The notes beneath the pieces were generated by a model. The model was not told the origin of the DNA, ran no database searches, and saw nothing but the letters and a program-made list of their open reading frames with translations. The position numbers and the translations under genes were made by a program. From JBCBCP01 sp039817385 (GTDB lineage Bacteria > Pseudomonadota > Alphaproteobacteria > Rhodobacterales > Rhodobacteraceae), in NCBI GenBank assembly GCA_039817385.1, contig JBCBVY010000003.1:372001-436000 (forward strand): DNA of 64,000 bases. The letters run 5' to 3'. Positions 46,259 to 54,956 of this stretch are shown here, piece by piece (position 1 is the stretch's first letter; each line of letters begins with the position of its first letter).

Positions 46259-48783
46259 GCCTCGTCGTCTCTGCCCGCTTTGCCGCGCGCGAGCTGCGCG
46301 GCGGCCTTAAAGGATTTCGCATTTTCTTAGCCTGCCTCGCGCTTGGTGTTGCGGCCATTGCCGCCGTTGGGTCCGTGCGGTCAGGGATCGAGGCGGGCCT
46401 TGCCCGCGAAGGCGCAGCGCTGCTTGGCGGCGATGCGGAGCTTGATTTTACCTACCGCTTTGCGACGGACGAAGAACGCGCGTGGATGCAAAGCGTCGCG
46501 GATCAGGTGTCTGAAATTGCCGACTTCCGCTCGATGGCTGTTGTCGATCAGGGCGGGCAGACAGAGCGCGGACTGACGCAAGTTAAAGCCGTCGATACCG
46601 CCTATCCGCTGATTGGCGCCGTTGCGCTGAGCCCCGACATCCCGCTGGACGTCGCGCTTTCCACCACAAACGGCCTGCCCGGCGGCGTGATGGAGCAGGT
46701 GCTGATCGACCGGCTTGGCCTTTCCATCGGCGACACGTTCCGCCTTGGCACGCAGGATTTCCGGCTGACAGCGGCGCTGGTGCGCGAGCCTGACAGTGCG
46801 GCGGGCGGTTTTGGCCTGGGCCCGCGCACAATCGTCCTCACCACCGCGCTGGAAAATGCGTCCCTGCTGGCCCCCGGCACGCTCTACAACTCGAAATACC
46901 GTCTGCTTCTGCCCGACGCCACTGACCTTTCCGCGCTTGAGAATGAGGCCGAGGACCGCTTTGCGCAAAGCGGAATGCGCTGGACCGATGCGCGCAACGG
47001 CGCCCCGGGCGTGGCGCAATTCGTGGACCGGCTGGGCGCGTTCCTCGTTCTGGTGGGGCTGTCCGGACTTGCGGTAGGGGGTGTGGGCGTCTCCGCAGCT
47101 GTTCGCAGTTACCTGTCCTCCAAAACCTCTGTGATCGCGACCCTGCGCACCCTGGGCGCGGAACGCAGTGTGATCTTCCAGACGTATTTCCTGCAAATCG
47201 GGGTGCTGTCGATCCTAGGGATTATCCTCGGGCTGGCCCTCGGTGCCCTTGCCCCTGTCCTGCTCGCCCCGCTGATCGAGGCGCGGCTTCCTCTACCGGC
47301 GGCCTTCGCGATCTACCCCGCCCCGCTGCTGGAGGCGACGCTTTACGGGCTGCTGACCGCGTTCATCTTCACCCTATGGCCGCTCGCACGCGCCGAGGAA
47401 GTCCGCGCGGCGACCCTGTTCCGTGATGCGCTGGATCAGGCGCGGTTGCTGCCCGCCCCGCGTTACGTGCTCGCCACGCTCATTGCGCTTGCCCTGCTGA
47501 TCACCGCCGCCGCGCTGTTCTCGCAAACGTGGATGCTCACGCTGTGGACCGCGGGCGGGATCGCCGGAGCGCTCTTGCTCTTGGTCCTCGCCGCCATCGG
47601 CATCCGCCGTCTTGCGCGCGCGCTGGCCCCGCGCGCCCGGGGCCGTGCGTCGGTGCGCTGGGCCCTCGCGGCGATATCCGGCCCGCGGGAAAGCGCAGCC
47701 TCCGTGGTGCTCTCGCTTGGCCTTGGCCTGTCGGTCCTAGCTGCCGTGGGCCAGATCGACGGCAACCTGCGCGGCGCGATTGAGACAAACCTGCCCGAAG
47801 TCGCACCCTCGTACTTCTTTGTCGACATCCAGCCAAACCAGATGGAGGGCTTTGCCGAACGGCTTGGCAATGACCCCGCCGTCAGCCGCGTAGACAGCGC
47901 CCCGATGCTGCGCGGCATCATCACCCAGATCAATGGCGTGCCTGCGCGAGAGGTGGCGGGCGATCACTGGGTGCTCAGCGGTGACCGGGGCGTGACCTAT
48001 GCCGCCGCGCCCGATGAGCGCACCACGATCACCGCGGGGGAATGGTGGCCCGCGGACTACACCGGCGCGCCCCAGATCAGCTTTGCCGCCGAAGAGGCCG
48101 CAGAGATGGGCCTCACCCTTGGCGACAGCATGACGATCAACATCCTCGGGCGCGACATCACCGGCACCGTCACGTCCTTCCGCGAGGTTGATTTTTCCAC
48201 CGCGGGCATCGGTTTTATCCTGTCGATGAACCCCTCGGCGCTGGCCGGGGCGCCGCACAGCTTCATCTCTACTGTCTACGCGGAAGAGGCGGCCGAAGCG
48301 CAGATCCTGCGCGATCTCGCCTCTGCCTACCCGAACATCACCGCCGTGCGGGTGCGCGACGCCATCGACCGCGTGTCCGACGTGCTGGCGGGGCTGGCCG
48401 CCGCCACCTCCTATGGCGCCGCCGCAACGCTCCTTACGGGCTTTCTCGTCCTGATCGGCGCGGCGGCGGCAGGCAGCACGGCGCGCACCTATGAAGCGGC
48501 CGTCCTCAAGACGCTCGGTGCCTCGCGCCAGCGCATTCTGGCCAGCTTTGCGTGGCGCGCCGCGCTCCTTGGCTTTGCCGCCGGCGTCGTTGCCCTTGCG
48601 GCAGGCATTTCGGGCGGCTGGGCCGTCAGTCATTTTGTCATGGAAACCGATTACAGCGTGATCTGGCCCTCGGCCTTAGCTATTGTCGTCGGGGGGGTCT
48701 TGGCGACCCTCCTGGCGGGTTTGGCCTTTGCCTGGGGGCCGCTTGCCGCCCGGCCTGCACAGGTGCTGCGGGCCAGAGAGTAA
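46255..48783 (+). CDS. ybbP: FtsX-like ABC permease, YbbP family
   Basis: An 842-residue inner-membrane protein with an N-terminal span (FLACLALGVAAIAAVGSV), a large periplasmic domain, two groups of FtsX/MacB permease helices around 260-430 and 460-490, a second periplasmic domain and three C-terminal spans from about 700. This duplicated layout is YbbP. It forms an exporter with the overlapping YbbA ATPase. Length agrees with the family (about 800). Confidence 0.92.
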   Translation: MSLVVSARFAARELRGGLKGFRIFLACLALGVAAIAAVGSVRSGIEAGLAREGAALLGGDAELDFTYRFATDEERAWMQSVADQVSEIADFRSMAVVDQGGQTERGLTQVKAVDTAYPLIGAVALSPDIPLDVALSTTNGLPGGVMEQVLIDRLGLSIGDTFRLGTQDFRLTAALVREPDSAAGGFGLGPRTIVLTTALENASLLAPGTLYNSKYRLLLPDATDLSALENEAEDRFAQSGMRWTDARNGAPGVAQFVDRLGAFLVLVGLSGLAVGGVGVSAAVRSYLSSKTSVIATLRTLGAERSVIFQTYFLQIGVLSILGIILGLALGALAPVLLAPLIEARLPLPAAFAIYPAPLLEATLYGLLTAFIFTLWPLARAEEVRAATLFRDALDQARLLPAPRYVLATLIALALLITAAALFSQTWMLTLWTAGGIAGALLLLVLAAIGIRRLARALAPRARGRASVRWALAAISGPRESAASVVLSLGLGLSVLAAVGQIDGNLRGAIETNLPEVAPSYFFVDIQPNQMEGFAERLGNDPAVSRVDSAPMLRGIITQINGVPAREVAGDHWVLSGDRGVTYAAAPDERTTITAGEWWPADYTGAPQISFAAEEAAEMGLTLGDSMTINILGRDITGTVTSFREVDFSTAGIGFILSMNPSALAGAPHSFISTVYAEEAAEAQILRDLASAYPNITAVRVRDAIDRVSDVLAGLAAATSYGAAATLLTGFLVLIGAAAAGSTARTYEAAVLKTLGASRQRILASFAWRAALLGFAAGVVALAAGISGGWAVSHFVMETDYSVIWPSALAIVVGGVLATLLAGLAFAWGPLAARPAQVLRARE

Positions 48784-48800
48784 TAGAATTAAGGACGACC

Positions 48801-49652
48801 ATGTCTAACCTGCCGATCCCCGTTCAGGGCCCGTTCACCCGCGCGCAAAGCACAGCCATCCTGAACCTGGTGCGCCGCGCGGCGCGCGCGGAGATCTTGC
48901 CCCGATTCCGCAAGCTGGACGCGGGCGACATCGACACCAAATCCGGCCCAAATGACCTTGTGACTGCCGCCGACACCGCCGCCGAAGCGATGATCGCGCG
49001 CGGCTTGCAGATGGCCTTCCCTTCCGCACTGGTGATCGGCGAAGAGGCGGCCAGCACATCACCCGCGCTCACCGACGGGATCGCGGAGGCCGAGCTGTGC
49101 TTTCTCATCGATCCGGTCGACGGGACGTGGAACTTTGCCAACGGCCTGCCGATCTTTGGCACAATGATCGCCGCCTGCCGCTTTGGCCGGCCCGTCTGGG
49201 GCATGATCTATGACCCGACAGGCGATGATGCCTACATCGCGGCGCAAGACACGGATGCCGTCGCAGGCCGCCGCATTCTGAAGACTGCCGCGGACAAGCC
49301 ACTCGACCAGCTTTTGGGCTACGCGCATTTCAGCCTCATGCCGCAAGCCGACAAAGCCTATGCCGCGGGTCGGATGTCCCGCTTCCTTTCGATCAGCAAC
49401 TTGCGCTGCTCCGCCCATGAATACCGCCTGCTGGCGCAGGGTGCCGTGGACTTTATCCTTTCCGGTAAAATGACACCCTGGGACCATGCGGCAGGCGTTT
49501 TGCTCTGCCAACGCGCAGGCGGTCACGCCGCGATGCTCGACGGGAGCGAATATACCGCGGCGCTGCCCGACAGCTACCTGCTCTGTGCATCCTCCAAAGC
49601 CGTATGGGACAAGGTCGCTGCCGAGCTCGCCGGGTTGCTGAGCGCTGACTAA
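48801..49652 (+). CDS. Inositol monophosphatase family protein (possibly histidinol-phosphatase)
   Basis: A 283-residue Li+-sensitive-type phosphatase. Metal motifs: VIGEEA (Glu), LIDPVDGTWNFANG (the IDPxDGTxNF motif), and MTPWDHAAGVLLCQRAGG (WDxxAG). Substrates of the family include inositol phosphate, histidinol phosphate and PAP; the sequence does not decide. AAGGA precedes ATG 48801. It follows ybbP by 17 bp and precedes a gamma-glutamylcyclotransferase gene by 3 bp, so a small operon is likely. Confidence 0.9.
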   Translation: MSNLPIPVQGPFTRAQSTAILNLVRRAARAEILPRFRKLDAGDIDTKSGPNDLVTAADTAAEAMIARGLQMAFPSALVIGEEAASTSPALTDGIAEAELCFLIDPVDGTWNFANGLPIFGTMIAACRFGRPVWGMIYDPTGDDAYIAAQDTDAVAGRRILKTAADKPLDQLLGYAHFSLMPQADKAYAAGRMSRFLSISNLRCSAHEYRLLAQGAVDFILSGKMTPWDHAAGVLLCQRAGGHAAMLDGSEYTAALPDSYLLCASSKAVWDKVAAELAGLLSAD

Positions 49653-49655
49653 GCT

Positions 49656-50198
49656 ATGGGAACGCCGTATTTCTTTGGCTATGGCAGCCTCGTCAATCGC
49701 GCCACGCACAGCTACCCGGACGCGCAACAGGCGACGCTGACCGGGTGGCGGCGGGCCTGGGTCTGTTCCCGCCACCGGGATGATCTGGTCTACCTGACGG
49801 CGGTGCCGGACGCGGACGCGCAAATCGACGGCCTGATCGCGGCGGTTCCAAGCGCAGACTGGCAGGCGCTCGATGCGCGCGAGGCTGGATACGCCCGGCA
49901 TCTGACGGGTGTAAAAGAGCCGGGCCCCGTCTCGGTCTACGCGGTGGAGCCGTCCGATATGGTTACGCCACAAAGCCACGCGATCCTGCTCAGCTACCTG
50001 GACGTGGTCGTACAAGGCTTCCTGCACGTCTACGGAGAGGCAGGCGTGCACCGCTTCTTTGAGACGACGACGGGCTGGCACATCCCCATCCGCAACGACC
50101 GCGCCGCGCCGATCTATCCCCGCGCCCAGCGCCTGACGGCCAAAGAAACCGCGCTTGTGGACGACATGCTCACGGCGCAGGTGCAGCAAAGCGTGTAG
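49656..50198 (+). CDS. Gamma-glutamylcyclotransferase-like protein
   Basis: A 180-residue GGCT-fold protein. The substrate-binding loop is FGYGSLVN (residues 7-14), the family hallmark. The candidate catalytic Glu lies in LDAREAGYARHL. The C-terminal half is longer than in minimal GGCT proteins and unassigned. It may cleave a gamma-glutamyl amine or act as a ChaC-like protein. It lies 3 bp after the phosphatase gene, probably co-translated. Confidence 0.83.
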   Translation: MGTPYFFGYGSLVNRATHSYPDAQQATLTGWRRAWVCSRHRDDLVYLTAVPDADAQIDGLIAAVPSADWQALDAREAGYARHLTGVKEPGPVSVYAVEPSDMVTPQSHAILLSYLDVVVQGFLHVYGEAGVHRFFETTTGWHIPIRNDRAAPIYPRAQRLTAKETALVDDMLTAQVQQSV

Positions 50199-50217
50199 CC
50201 GCCTCTGCGATGCTTAC

Positions 50218-51555
50218 TTAGCTGGCACGCAGCGCCGCGTTGCCACTTGCCGAAATGACCCGCGCCGCCAAAGCCCAGGCAACCAGCCCGAACACGACGC
50301 CCGCGACCGCTTGGCCGATCAGAACACCGCCCGCCCCGAACCAGTGCGCGCCCAGCAAAACCGCGGGGATCATTGCAAGCGTGTTCCGCCCCCAGTTCAT
50401 AAAGGTTGAATAAAACGGGTGGCCAAGATTGTTGAACGCCGCGTTGCTGACAAAGAGCACCCCGTTGAAAAAGAACAAAAGCGCCAGAGGCCCGCAAAAC
50501 AGGTAAAGCAGATCGCGCATCTCTCCTTGTGCGTCGAATAGATCCGCAATGGGGGCCCGCAGACCAAACAGCAGGGCGGAGATCAGCACAATGACCAGCC
50601 CCGTGAACAACAGGGCCGCGTTATAGCCGCGCCGGACCCGTTCAAAATCCTTCGCTCCGTAATTCTGCCCGATGATCGGCCCGACCGCACCCGACAGGGC
50701 AAAGATCACGCCAAAGCTGACCGGCGTCAGCCGCGCAACGATCGCCATTGCCGCCACCGCCTCCTCGCCGAACTGTGCCATGCTCCGGGTCACGATGGCC
50801 TGCCCGACAGGGGTGGCAAGCTGCGTCAGGATAGCGGGAAAGGCGATGGCCAGAATGGGTCGGAAATCCCGGATCAGCCCAGCCCGCCGCGGGCGCGGAA
50901 TGCCGCCGTATTGGCGCAAGATCGGCAGCAAGGCGGTGGCGGCAATCGCAAAGCGCGCCGCAACCGAGGCAAGCGCCGCACCGACCAGCTCAAGGTCCAG
51001 CCCAAAGATCAGGATGGGGGCCAAAACAAGGTTCACCCCGCCCCCGTACAGCGTCGCCATCATCGCACGCCGCGCATCCCCATGTGCCCGCAGGATCGCC
51101 CCGCCCATCATTCCAACAAGCAGCAGGGGCAGTGACGGCACCACGATCCGCAGGTAGATGGCGGCCAGCGCCGCGGTCTCTCCGGTTGCCCCGAGCAACC
51201 GCACCAGAGGCCCAACACAGAGCCACACCGCCAGCGCAAAAAACGCGCCAAAGATAACGCCATAAAGCAGCCCATGCGCGGTCCGCTCTTGGGCCAGCTC
51301 CCGGTCCCCCGTGCCCAGGGCCCGCGCGACAAGCGCAATCATCATCCCGACGCTGAACGACGTTGTGAAAAAGAGGATCGCACCCGCATAGCCAACCGCC
51401 GCTGCAAGCTCCGCCTTGCCCAGCATCGCAATGAAGACTATGTCGACGAAGTCGACGGCAAAGACGGCCATCAAACCGACGCTGGCGGTCAACGACATGA
51501 CCGTCACGTGCCGAAAAAGCGATCCGCTCAGGAACTTTGCCTTGGCGTCAGCCAC
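50218..51555 (-). CDS. MATE family efflux transporter
   Basis: About 445 residues with twelve predicted transmembrane helices. The N-terminal pattern VTVMSLTASVGLMAVFAVDFVDI and the repeat LTPVSFGVIFALSGAVGPIIGQNYGA (the conserved loop of the second half) identify a MATE exporter, which extrudes cationic compounds using Na+ or H+. The start is GTG 51553-51555 with a GGGGGG ribosome site; TTG 51570 is an alternative. A 27-bp repeat shared with 38759 is just upstream. Confidence 0.93.
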   Translation of the reverse strand: MADAKAKFLSGSLFRHVTVMSLTASVGLMAVFAVDFVDIVFIAMLGKAELAAAVGYAGAILFFTTSFSVGMMIALVARALGTGDRELAQERTAHGLLYGVIFGAFFALAVWLCVGPLVRLLGATGETAALAAIYLRIVVPSLPLLLVGMMGGAILRAHGDARRAMMATLYGGGVNLVLAPILIFGLDLELVGAALASVAARFAIAATALLPILRQYGGIPRPRRAGLIRDFRPILAIAFPAILTQLATPVGQAIVTRSMAQFGEEAVAAMAIVARLTPVSFGVIFALSGAVGPIIGQNYGAKDFERVRRGYNAALLFTGLVIVLISALLFGLRAPIADLFDAQGEMRDLLYLFCGPLALLFFFNGVLFVSNAAFNNLGHPFYSTFMNWGRNTLAMIPAVLLGAHWFGAGGVLIGQAVAGVVFGLVAWALAARVISASGNAALRAS

Positions 51556-51571
51556 GATGCCCCCCGGCAAA

Positions 51572-51598
51572 CCACTTCACTTGGCCCAAAAAACTCCC
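51572..51598 (-). repeat. Interspersed 27-bp leader repeat, copy 2
   Basis: CCACTTCACTTGGCC continues into CAAAAAACTCCC on the plus strand. It is 25 of 27 identical to 38759-38785, in the same orientation and position relative to a minus-strand start. Confidence 0.75.
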
Positions 51599-51675
51599 GC
51601 CCATTGCCGGGTAGGCGGCTTTGCCGCCGTAACGGGAGGCTCCCGCACTCTCCGCAAGCGCAGGCGTCAGCATGT

Positions 51676-53001
51676 TCACTCAGCAACCTTCACGCGCGCG
51701 AGCAAAGGCATCAGCGCCGCCATTTCTGGCCCGCGGGCCTGTCCCGTCAGCGCCAACCGCAGCGGCATGAAAAGCCCCTTACCCTTGCGCCCCGTCGCCT
51801 CTTTGACCGCCGCTGTCCAGGCGCCCCATGTCTCTGGATCCCACGGGCGGGCAGGCAGCAAAGCGACCGCGTCGCGGATAAAAGCCTCGTCCTCGGCCTC
51901 ATGCGCAGGCTCCACCCCGTTCTGCATCATGTCCCACCATCCGGCCATGTCATGCAGGGTGCGGATGTTCTCGCGCACCACCGCCCAGAACTGCGCCTGC
52001 AAGGCCTCCGGCACGCCCAAGGCCGCAACCTCTTCGGCCACGTCCGACAGGTCCAACCCCGCCAGATAACGCCCCGTCAACGGATAGAGGTCTTCGACGT
52101 CAAACTTGGTCGGCGCCGTGCCAAACTGCGACACTTCAAAGCTCTCCAGCAGCCCGTCCATCGACGGCACAAGCTCCACCGGCAGGGAAGAGCCAAGCCG
52201 CGCCATCATGCTCAGCAGCGCCATCGGCTGCACGCCCGCCTCTCGCAGATCACGCAGGGACAGCGTGCCAAGCCGTTTGGAGAGCCCCTCACCTTGCGGC
52301 CCGGTCAGGAGCGAATGGTGCGCAAAGCGCGGGGCCTCAAAGCCAAGCGCTGCCATGATCTGAATTTGCGTTGCGGTGTTGGTCACGTGATCGGACCCGC
52401 GCACCACGTCCGTCACGCCCATTTCCGTGTCATCCACCACGGAGGCAATCGTGTACAGCACCTGCCCATCCCCGCGGATCAGGACCGGGTCCGAGACGGA
52501 GGCCACATCAATGCTGACCGCGCCCAGAATGCCATCGGTCCATTCGATCCGCGCGTGATCCAGCTTGAACCGCCACACGCCATTGCCGCGCTCTGCGCGC
52601 AGGGCGTCCTTTTCCGCATCCGTCAGGGACAGCGCGGCGCGGTCATAGACCGGCGGTTTGCCCATGTTCAGCTGCTTTTTGCGCTTGAGGTCCAGCTCAA
52701 CCGGCGTCTCAAACGCCTCATAGAACCGCCCAGCCGCCCGCAGCGCATCCGCTGCCGCCGCGTAGCGGTCCAGCCGCTCCGATTGTCGCTCGACCCGGTC
52801 CCAATGCAGGCCAAGCCATCCCAGATCGCGCTTGATCCCGTCCACGTATTCCTCTTTCGAGCGCTCCGGGTCGGTGTCGTCGATGCGCAGGATGAAGGTG
52901 CCGCCCGCCTTGCGCGCGATCAGATAGTTCATCAGCGCGGTGCGCAGGTTTCCGACGTGGATATGCCCCGTGGGCGAGGGCGCGAAACGGGTGGTGGTCA
53001 T
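51676..53001 (-). CDS. gltX: Glutamyl-tRNA synthetase
   Basis: A 441-residue class I aminoacyl-tRNA synthetase that charges tRNA-Glu (and, in many alphaproteobacteria, tRNA-Gln). The HIGH box is in FAPSPTGHIHVGNLRTAL and the KMSKS-type motif is GLSKRLGTLSL. It is shorter than E. coli GltX (about 471) but normal for one of the two GluRS paralogues commonly found in this group. GAGAGG precedes the ATG. The gene is monocistronic. Confidence 0.95.
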   Translation of the reverse strand: MTTTRFAPSPTGHIHVGNLRTALMNYLIARKAGGTFILRIDDTDPERSKEEYVDGIKRDLGWLGLHWDRVERQSERLDRYAAAADALRAAGRFYEAFETPVELDLKRKKQLNMGKPPVYDRAALSLTDAEKDALRAERGNGVWRFKLDHARIEWTDGILGAVSIDVASVSDPVLIRGDGQVLYTIASVVDDTEMGVTDVVRGSDHVTNTATQIQIMAALGFEAPRFAHHSLLTGPQGEGLSKRLGTLSLRDLREAGVQPMALLSMMARLGSSLPVELVPSMDGLLESFEVSQFGTAPTKFDVEDLYPLTGRYLAGLDLSDVAEEVAALGVPEALQAQFWAVVRENIRTLHDMAGWWDMMQNGVEPAHEAEDEAFIRDAVALLPARPWDPETWGAWTAAVKEATGRKGKGLFMPLRLALTGQARGPEMAALMPLLARVKVAE

Positions 53002-53056
53002 CTGCCTCTCCGAGAATTGCCCGGCTGCCTTGTCACAGGGGACAGCGCATGTCCAG

Positions 53057-53473
53057 TTAGGCTTCGCGCACGGGCCATTTGGCCCCGAGGTTGTTCAATC
53101 CGGCCCGGATCAATTCGGTCAGCACCGCCTCGTCCGCATCATCGAGCTTTTTCAGGTAAAGGCAGGCCTTACCCATCCCATGCTTGCCCAGCCGCGCCAG
53201 GATGTCGCCAAAGTCAGCGTAACCCGGCATGATGTAGACGCTGATCTTCGCCTTGCCGAGCGCCCAGCCCGTCGCCAGCGAGGTTCCCGAATGGCCACTT
53301 TCATAGGTGTAGTCATAGGCGCCATACCCAACCATGCGCCCCGACCAAAGCTGCGGTGCATAGCCCGTCACGTCCCGAAACAGCGCATCAAGACGCGGCG
53401 CTTCGACGGCGCGGCGCGGCCACTTCAATGCGGCGGTGTAGGTCTCAAGATCGAACGGTTCTGCTGTGGCCAT
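53057..53473 (-). CDS. DUF1801 domain-containing protein
   Basis: 138 residues. The YdhG-like DUF1801 fold shows in ALFRDVTGYAPQLWSGRMVGYGAYDYTY, then KISVYIMPGYADFGDILARLGKHGMGKACLYLKKLDDAD. These small cytoplasmic proteins have no proven activity. ATG 53473 with GAGAGGA is used; ATG 53491 six codons upstream is an alternative. It is divergent from the MBL-fold gene. Confidence 0.85.
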   Translation of the reverse strand: MATAEPFDLETYTAALKWPRRAVEAPRLDALFRDVTGYAPQLWSGRMVGYGAYDYTYESGHSGTSLATGWALGKAKISVYIMPGYADFGDILARLGKHGMGKACLYLKKLDDADEAVLTELIRAGLNNLGAKWPVREA

Positions 53474-53588
53474 CCGGGGGTCCTCTCGCATTCGTGAACG
53501 CACGGTCTGCACCCGCGCACAGGCCTTGCGGCGACAAAAACCGCCGTCACGCTACCTCCTGCGCACCTTAACAAAAAGGAACCCTGCT

Positions 53589-54518
53589 GTGACCCCGTCC
53601 TCACCTAAACTCACCCGCCGCGCCGCCCTCGCCGCGGGCGCTGCCCTCCCCCTTGCCGCCGGCTTTGCCAGCACCGCGCGCGCCGCCGCACCGCTGATGG
53701 ACCCGGCCATGTCGCCCTTCATGCGCGTGAAGCTGGGCAGCTTTGACGTGACCACCCTGCTGGTCGGCATGGCCACGCGCCCGGACCCGCAGTCGATCTT
53801 TGGCATGAACGTCGATGCGGAGACCTTCGCCGCCGCGTCTGAGGCCGCGAACATTCCCATCGACAAAACGCAGTTCTTTTTTACCCCCACGGCCGTGAAC
53901 ACTGGCAGCCAGCTGGTTCTGTTTGACACCGGCCTGAACGGCGCAGCCACCGTGCAGGCGCTGGAGGCCGCGGGCTACACCGCCGATCAGGTAGATATCG
54001 TGGTGCTGACCCATATGCACGGCGATCACATCGGCGGGCTGATGAGCGATGGCGCGCCCACCTTCCCGAACGCCGCCTATGTGACCGGCCGTGCCGAGTT
54101 TGACGGCTGGACCGGCGCAGGCAATGAGGGCTTTGACAACATGGTCGCCCCGCTGGCGGAGCAGATGACCTTCCTTGAGGATGGGCAGGACGCCGCCGCG
54201 GGCCTGACCGCGATGGCCGCCTTTGGCCACACCCCGGGCCACATGACCTACATGATCGAAAGCGAGGGCAGCCAGCTTGTTCTGGGCGGCGATTTCGCCA
54301 ATCACCCGGTCTGGTCGCTCGCCCATCCCGACTGGGAAGTTCTCTTTGACATGGACAAAGCAGCCGCCGCTGCCAGCCGCCGCCGCGTGCTGGACATGCT
54401 GGCTGCGGACAAGCTGCCCTTTGTCGGCTACCACATGCCGTGGCCCGGCATCGGCTATGTTGAGACGCGCGGGGACGGGTTCCATTACGTGCCGCACAGC
54501 TATCAGCTGCTGCTCTGA
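53589..54518 (+). CDS. Metallo-beta-lactamase-fold hydrolase, Tat-exported
   Basis: 309 residues. The N-terminus TRRAALAAGAALPLAAGFASTARA is a twin-arginine-like signal, so the enzyme acts in the periplasm. Zinc motifs: THMHGDHIGGL (HxHxDH), FGHTPGHM (His) and VLGGDFANHPVW (Asp), with a final His in YHMPWPG. Related exported proteins include quorum-quenching lactonases and other esterases; the substrate here is unknown. The start is GTG 53589 behind AAGGA. The CTGA at its stop may serve as start of the next gene. Confidence 0.9.
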   Translation: MTPSSPKLTRRAALAAGAALPLAAGFASTARAAAPLMDPAMSPFMRVKLGSFDVTTLLVGMATRPDPQSIFGMNVDAETFAAASEAANIPIDKTQFFFTPTAVNTGSQLVLFDTGLNGAATVQALEAAGYTADQVDIVVLTHMHGDHIGGLMSDGAPTFPNAAYVTGRAEFDGWTGAGNEGFDNMVAPLAEQMTFLEDGQDAAAGLTAMAAFGHTPGHMTYMIESEGSQLVLGGDFANHPVWSLAHPDWEVLFDMDKAAAAASRRRVLDMLAADKLPFVGYHMPWPGIGYVETRGDGFHYVPHSYQLLL

Positions 54519-54535
54519 CTGCCACGCTTGAGGAG

Positions 54536-54901
54536 ATGGAGGCGATGGCCCGCGACACGCTCGCGGGCCTGCCGGAGATGTTCAGACCCGGCGCCGCAGG
54601 CGTTGTGCTGCAGGTCGTGGACTGGCCCGATGCGCGCATCCTGCAGCAGTTGGAGATAGGCGACCCGCTGGACCTCACCGGCCTTTACGAAGGCATCCCG
54701 CTGACGGAAAAATCGGTGATGGACCCGGCACCCTACCCGGATGTGATCTGGCTGTTTCGGCGGCCGATCCTCGCGGAATGGCGGGCGCGGGGAGATGTGG
54801 GGATCCAAGACCTCGTCGCCCATGTGACCATTCATGAACTCGCGCACCATTTTGGTTGGTCCGACGAAGATATCGCGCAGATTGACCGCTGGTGGGAATG
54901 A
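54536..54901 (+). CDS. Zincin-like metallopeptidase (PF06262 family)
   Basis: About 121 residues. The zinc motif HELAHHFG (HExxH) near the C-terminus, preceded by LFRRPILAEW, and LTGLYEGIPLTEKS are features of this minimal metallopeptidase family. ATG 54536 is given. However, homologues as I recall them begin about seven residues earlier, and the in-frame codons from CTG 54515 (overlapping the upstream TGA) would encode TATLEE, so a rare CTG start is possible. Biological substrate unknown. Confidence 0.85.
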   Translation: MEAMARDTLAGLPEMFRPGAAGVVLQVVDWPDARILQQLEIGDPLDLTGLYEGIPLTEKSVMDPAPYPDVIWLFRRPILAEWRARGDVGIQDLVAHVTIHELAHHFGWSDEDIAQIDRWWE

Positions 54902-54908
54902 CCGGGGC

Positions 54909-54956
54909 GTCATTTCTTCAAGAAATGACCCGCAATCGTTTCTTACAAGAAACGAT
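54909..54956. terminator. Tandem AT-rich hairpins with TTTCTT/AAGAAA cores
   Basis: Two adjacent palindromes: GTCATTTCTT-C-AAGAAATGAC (54909-54929) and ATCGTTTCTT-AC-AAGAAACGAT (54935-54956). They fill the gap between the convergent zincin and nadE stops and probably terminate both. Confidence 0.7.

Noticed and set aside
51274..53232. A 652-codon open frame on the plus strand
   Set aside because: Antisense to gltX and the MATE gene, which have full conserved motifs; composition is typical of a shadow frame.
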